Assembly (NCBI GenBank): GCA_027021605.1
Contig: JALUUA010000263.1
Coordinates: 1 to 6,905 of the forward strand
DNA length: 6,905 bases
Reading direction: 5' to 3'
Origin: Candidatus Bipolaricaulota bacterium
Lineage (GTDB): Bacteria > Bipolaricaulota > Bipolaricaulia > RBG-16-55-9
Shown piece after piece: positions 4,436 to 6,905 of the stretch. The notes below the pieces were generated by a model. The model had not been told where the DNA came from and did no database searches. It worked only from the letters and a program-made list of their open reading frames with translations. The position numbers were made by a program, and so were the translations under genes. The first letter of the stretch is position 1; every line of letters starts with the position of its first letter.

Positions 4436-6905
4436 GCGCCGCAGCGCCAGCGCCGCGGGGAGGAACGTGAGGCTGAGCAGCGTCATGTACCCGATCCCCA
4501 TCACCGCCGACTGGCCCAGCACCCGGAGCACGGGGGTTTCGGCCAGCATCAAGCTGCCGAACCCGATCATCGTCGCCAGGGTGTTGGCCAGGATGGGGAG
4601 CGCCGTCGAGGCGAGCGCCCCCTCCACGGAGCGCAGCCCCACGTCCCGATAGCGGTGCAGCAGGTACACGCAGTTGTCGACGCCCAGCCCCACCAGAAGG
4701 GGGGAGATGAGCACGTTGGCCACGTTAAAGTCGATGCGCAAAAGCCCCATCGTCCCCAGAAGCCAGAGGTACCCCAGCCCCAGGGTGAGCAGCGAGAGCC
4801 ACGTCGCGCGGCGCAGCCCCCGCACCCGACCGAAGTCGAGCTGGAGCACCAAAAAGATGAGCAGGACGGCCAGGCCCGTCGAGCGCCAGAAGTCCCGCTT
4901 CATGTAGTCCTCCAGGGTGGCCCGGATCATCGGCTGGCCGAGGAACTCCGGCCAGACCTCCCGAGCCTGGCGGACGAACGCGTCGTACTTGACGCTGTCC
5001 CAGAGCCACTCCGGCCGGACGCGGGCGACCACGATCATCTCCCCCTCGTCCGTGGTGAACCTCTCGCGGAGGATCTCCTCCGAGCGCTGCAGGACCTCGT
5101 CGACCCGCTCGGGCGGGGGGATCGCGGCCACGATCCGCCCCACCCGGTCGAGGAGCGCCTCGAGGTCCACGACGAGGGCCTGCAGGCGGCCGGTGAGGGC
5201 TTCGAGGTCCGCGGTCTCCAGCCGGATGCGCAGGGAGCGGGTGGAGGCGACCAGCTCGGTGAACGTCGCCGCCAGCTCCTCGTCCCCCCAGGCGGTGAGC
5301 GCGTCGTTCGCCGCCTCGCGCAGCTGCTCCTCCAAGCGTTCCAACTCTTGGCGCAGGGCCTCCTCGGTTTGGAGCTGCGCCTGGAGGAAGCGCAGCCGCG
5401 CCAGCGCCCCCTCCAGGGGCGCCCGGGGGTCGAGCGCGCGCAGCTCCAGGAGGCGCGCTTTGATCTCGTCGACCTGCTCGGGGTCGGGCACCAGGCTGTA
5501 GAAGCTCGTGACCTGGTCGATGGCCTCCACGGCCAGGAGCCTCTGGGCCACGGAGCGGACCGTCTCCTCGTCGTCGGGGACGAAGAAGAAGAAGAGGTTT
5601 TCCACGTCGGGGCCCTGGGGCAGGTCGAAGTTTTCGAGAATATAGGCGCGCACCTGCTGGCTGGGGAGGCGGGTGGGCATGAGCGACTCCGTGACGAACG
5701 CGAAGCGGACCTCGCTGGCGGGCACGGCCAGGGCGCCGCTCCCTAGGAGCACCAGAAGGAGAATGGCCCAGCGCGCCCGCTGGACCCCCCGGGCGAGGGG
5801 GCGCAGGTTCCAGGGGCGGGGGGGCTGCCGGCGCATCCGGCGGCCCAGCAGGCGATACGCCGTAAGGAGGAGGGCGGGGAGCAGCAGGAGGGTGAGCAGC
5901 GCCGAGAGCAGGACCCCCAAGCCCAGGATGAAGCCCATCTCCGCCAGCCCCGGGGTCTCGGAGACGATCCCCAGCCCGAAGAGCACCAGCGAGGTGATCA
6001 GGCCCGCCACGAGCATCGCCTGGCCCTTCTGGAGCAGGGTCTCCCGCAGGGCGGGGGCGAGCCTGCGCGTCCCCTGCCGGGCCTCCAGATAGTGGCTGAT
6101 GAACTGGATCCCGTAGTCGATCCCCAGCCCCAGCACGATCGCGGGGAGGAAGGCCGTAAGCAGGTTGAGGCCCCCAAAGAGGAGGTTCGCCCCCGCCAGG
6201 GTGAACACGAGCGCGACCCCGACGGGAAAGGTGGCCATCAGCGGGTAGAAGAAGCGCTTAAGGACGATCACGAAGAGCACCAATACCCCGACGGCCGTAA
6301 GCAACGCGGTGCGGTTCATGTCCCGCCGCAGCGCGTCGTCCGACTCCACGGTGAAGACGTAGTTCCCCTTCAGCCCCCACTCGATCCCCTGGGCTTCTAA
6401 GTTTAGGGACCGAAGGGCCCGCCGGATCTCCTGGGTGATGCGGCGGTTGTAGTCGAGGCTGACCCGGGGGGGCAGGCGCGGCTGGACCTCGACGAGCAGC
6501 GCCCGCTTGTCCCGCGAGAGCAGGAACTCCTCGGCGTCCGTGGACGGGGGGAGGGGCTGGAGCGCGCTCTGCCAGGAGGCGATCAGCTCGGAGAGCTCCT
6601 GGACCCTCCTCTCGGCCTGCGCCAGCTCGTCGGGGAGGGCTTGGAGCTGGCGCGCGACCCCGGCGTTGAGATCCCGCAGGGTCTGGAGGTGCTTGTCGAT
6701 CTCCTGGACGGCCTCGACGAACTCCTCGGGGCGGAAGACGGGGGCCAGCCCGCTCAACAGCTGGGCGAGCGCCGTCCGGATGCGGGCGTACACCTCGGGG
6801 AGGGGCTCCTCCGGCAGCCCCGCGGCGGGGGACCCCTCCGCGTCCTCTTGGAGTTGCTCGAGGGTCTTCCGGAGGGTCTGGAGGCTCTCCTCGCTCAGCG
6901 AGAGG
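4430..6905 (-). CDS. MMPL/RND-family transporter, HpnN-like, 5' end cut by the window
   Basis: The frame is open to the right edge, giving 824 residues in view. A GTG at 6793 could be read as a start, but the coding text continues upstream and the expected first membrane helix is missing, so the N-terminus is outside. The layout is RND-type: an external loop, membrane helices 2-6 (about 199-349), helix 7 (379-395), a second external loop (about 396-672), and helices 8-12 (673-820). Helix 4 carries GLGIDYG (Asp263) and helix 10 GLGVDN (Asp743), the expected proton-relay Asp positions; the second half has Asn where the first has Tyr. Both loops hold long helical, coiled-coil-like stretches (about 63-112 and 498-537). 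The text after helix 7 (ESLMP, then SFYSLVPDPEQ near 467-477) resembles HpnN, which moves hopanoid lipids to the outer membrane. The substrate here is not known. The gene ends in three Arg codons and TGA. Confidence 0.9.
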   Translation of the reverse strand, partial: LSLSEESLQTLRKTLEQLQEDAEGSPAAGLPEEPLPEVYARIRTALAQLLSGLAPVFRPEEFVEAVQEIDKHLQTLRDLNAGVARQLQALPDELAQAERRVQELSELIASWQSALQPLPPSTDAEEFLLSRDKRALLVEVQPRLPPRVSLDYNRRITQEIRRALRSLNLEAQGIEWGLKGNYVFTVESDDALRRDMNRTALLTAVGVLVLFVIVLKRFFYPLMATFPVGVALVFTLAGANLLFGGLNLLTAFLPAIVLGLGIDYGIQFISHYLEARQGTRRLAPALRETLLQKGQAMLVAGLITSLVLFGLGIVSETPGLAEMGFILGLGVLLSALLTLLLLPALLLTAYRLLGRRMRRQPPRPWNLRPLARGVQRARWAILLLVLLGSGALAVPASEVRFAFVTESLMPTRLPSQQVRAYILENFDLPQGPDVENLFFFFVPDDEETVRSVAQRLLAVEAIDQVTSFYSLVPDPEQVDEIKARLLELRALDPRAPLEGALARLRFLQAQLQTEEALRQELERLEEQLREAANDALTAWGDEELAATFTELVASTRSLRIRLETADLEALTGRLQALVVDLEALLDRVGRIVAAIPPPERVDEVLQRSEEILRERFTTDEGEMIVVARVRPEWLWDSVKYDAFVRQAREVWPEFLGQPMIRATLEDYMKRDFWRSTGLAVLLIFLVLQLDFGRVRGLRRATWLSLLTLGLGYLWLLGTMGLLRIDFNVANVLISPLLVGLGVDNCVYLLHRYRDVGLRSVEGALASTALPILANTLATMIGFGSLMLAETPVLRVLGQSAVMGIGYMTLLSLTFLPAALALRRR

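Noticed and set aside
2684..5746. A 1020-codon plus-strand open frame antisense to rny and the transporter
   Set aside because: It runs opposite to two confidently identified genes and across their promoter region. Its product is an atypical mix of His, Gln, Arg and Leu with no recognisable domain. GC-rich genes that avoid A/T-ending codons commonly leave long stop-free antisense frames.
6791..6793. GTG as the start of the transporter
   Set aside because: The open frame continues another 37 codons to the window edge with coding-like text, and the first membrane helix of the family has not yet appeared. The true start is outside the window.

Overview
This 6.9 kb window is GC-rich bacterial DNA. 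All four recognisable genes are on the minus strand, so they read from right to left: an MMPL/RND-family membrane transporter (cut by the right edge), ribonuclease Y (rny), an unusually long SpoVS protein, and a membrane-anchored peptidyl-prolyl isomerase with two parvulin domains (cut by the left edge). I see no convincing plus-strand gene, tRNA, rRNA, CRISPR array or mobile element. RNase Y and SpoVS together fit Firmicutes, Deinococcus-Thermus, Thermotogae and some deep-branching thermophilic candidate phyla. The strong G/C-ending codon preference and the Glu/Arg-rich proteins suggest a GC-rich, possibly thermophilic organism. The sequence alone does not fix the phylum.

Layout, in transcription order. 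6905-4430 encodes the transporter. 4429-4283 is a 147-bp control region with three abutting 14-bp direct repeats (the first overlaps the transporter stop codon), a sigma70-like promoter (TTGATC, 18 bp, TATAAT) and a ribosome binding site for rny. 4282-2645 is rny, whose stop codon lies inside a 16-bp perfect palindrome. 2644-2538 holds a second good promoter (TTGTCG, 17 bp, TATACT) and a strong Shine-Dalgarno site for spoVS. 2537-1896 is spoVS, with a normal domain of about 86 residues followed by about 125 low-complexity residues including seven Ala-Gln dipeptides. 1895-1666 is a GC-rich spacer with a hairpin and a G-quadruplex-type motif. 1665-1 is the parvulin-type foldase.

How the genes relate. 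rny and spoVS are near neighbours in Bacillus subtilis too, where ymdB lies between them; here they are adjacent. The transporter and the foldase both act at the cell envelope, and RNase Y is membrane-anchored, but nothing here shows that the four work as one pathway. Each of rny and spoVS appears to have its own promoter. Both promoters carry a CCCCGA-N(1-2)-GGGCT element between the -35 and -10 boxes, which hints at shared control. The most unusual items are the SpoVS tail, the triple 14-bp repeat at the rny promoter and the shared spacer element.
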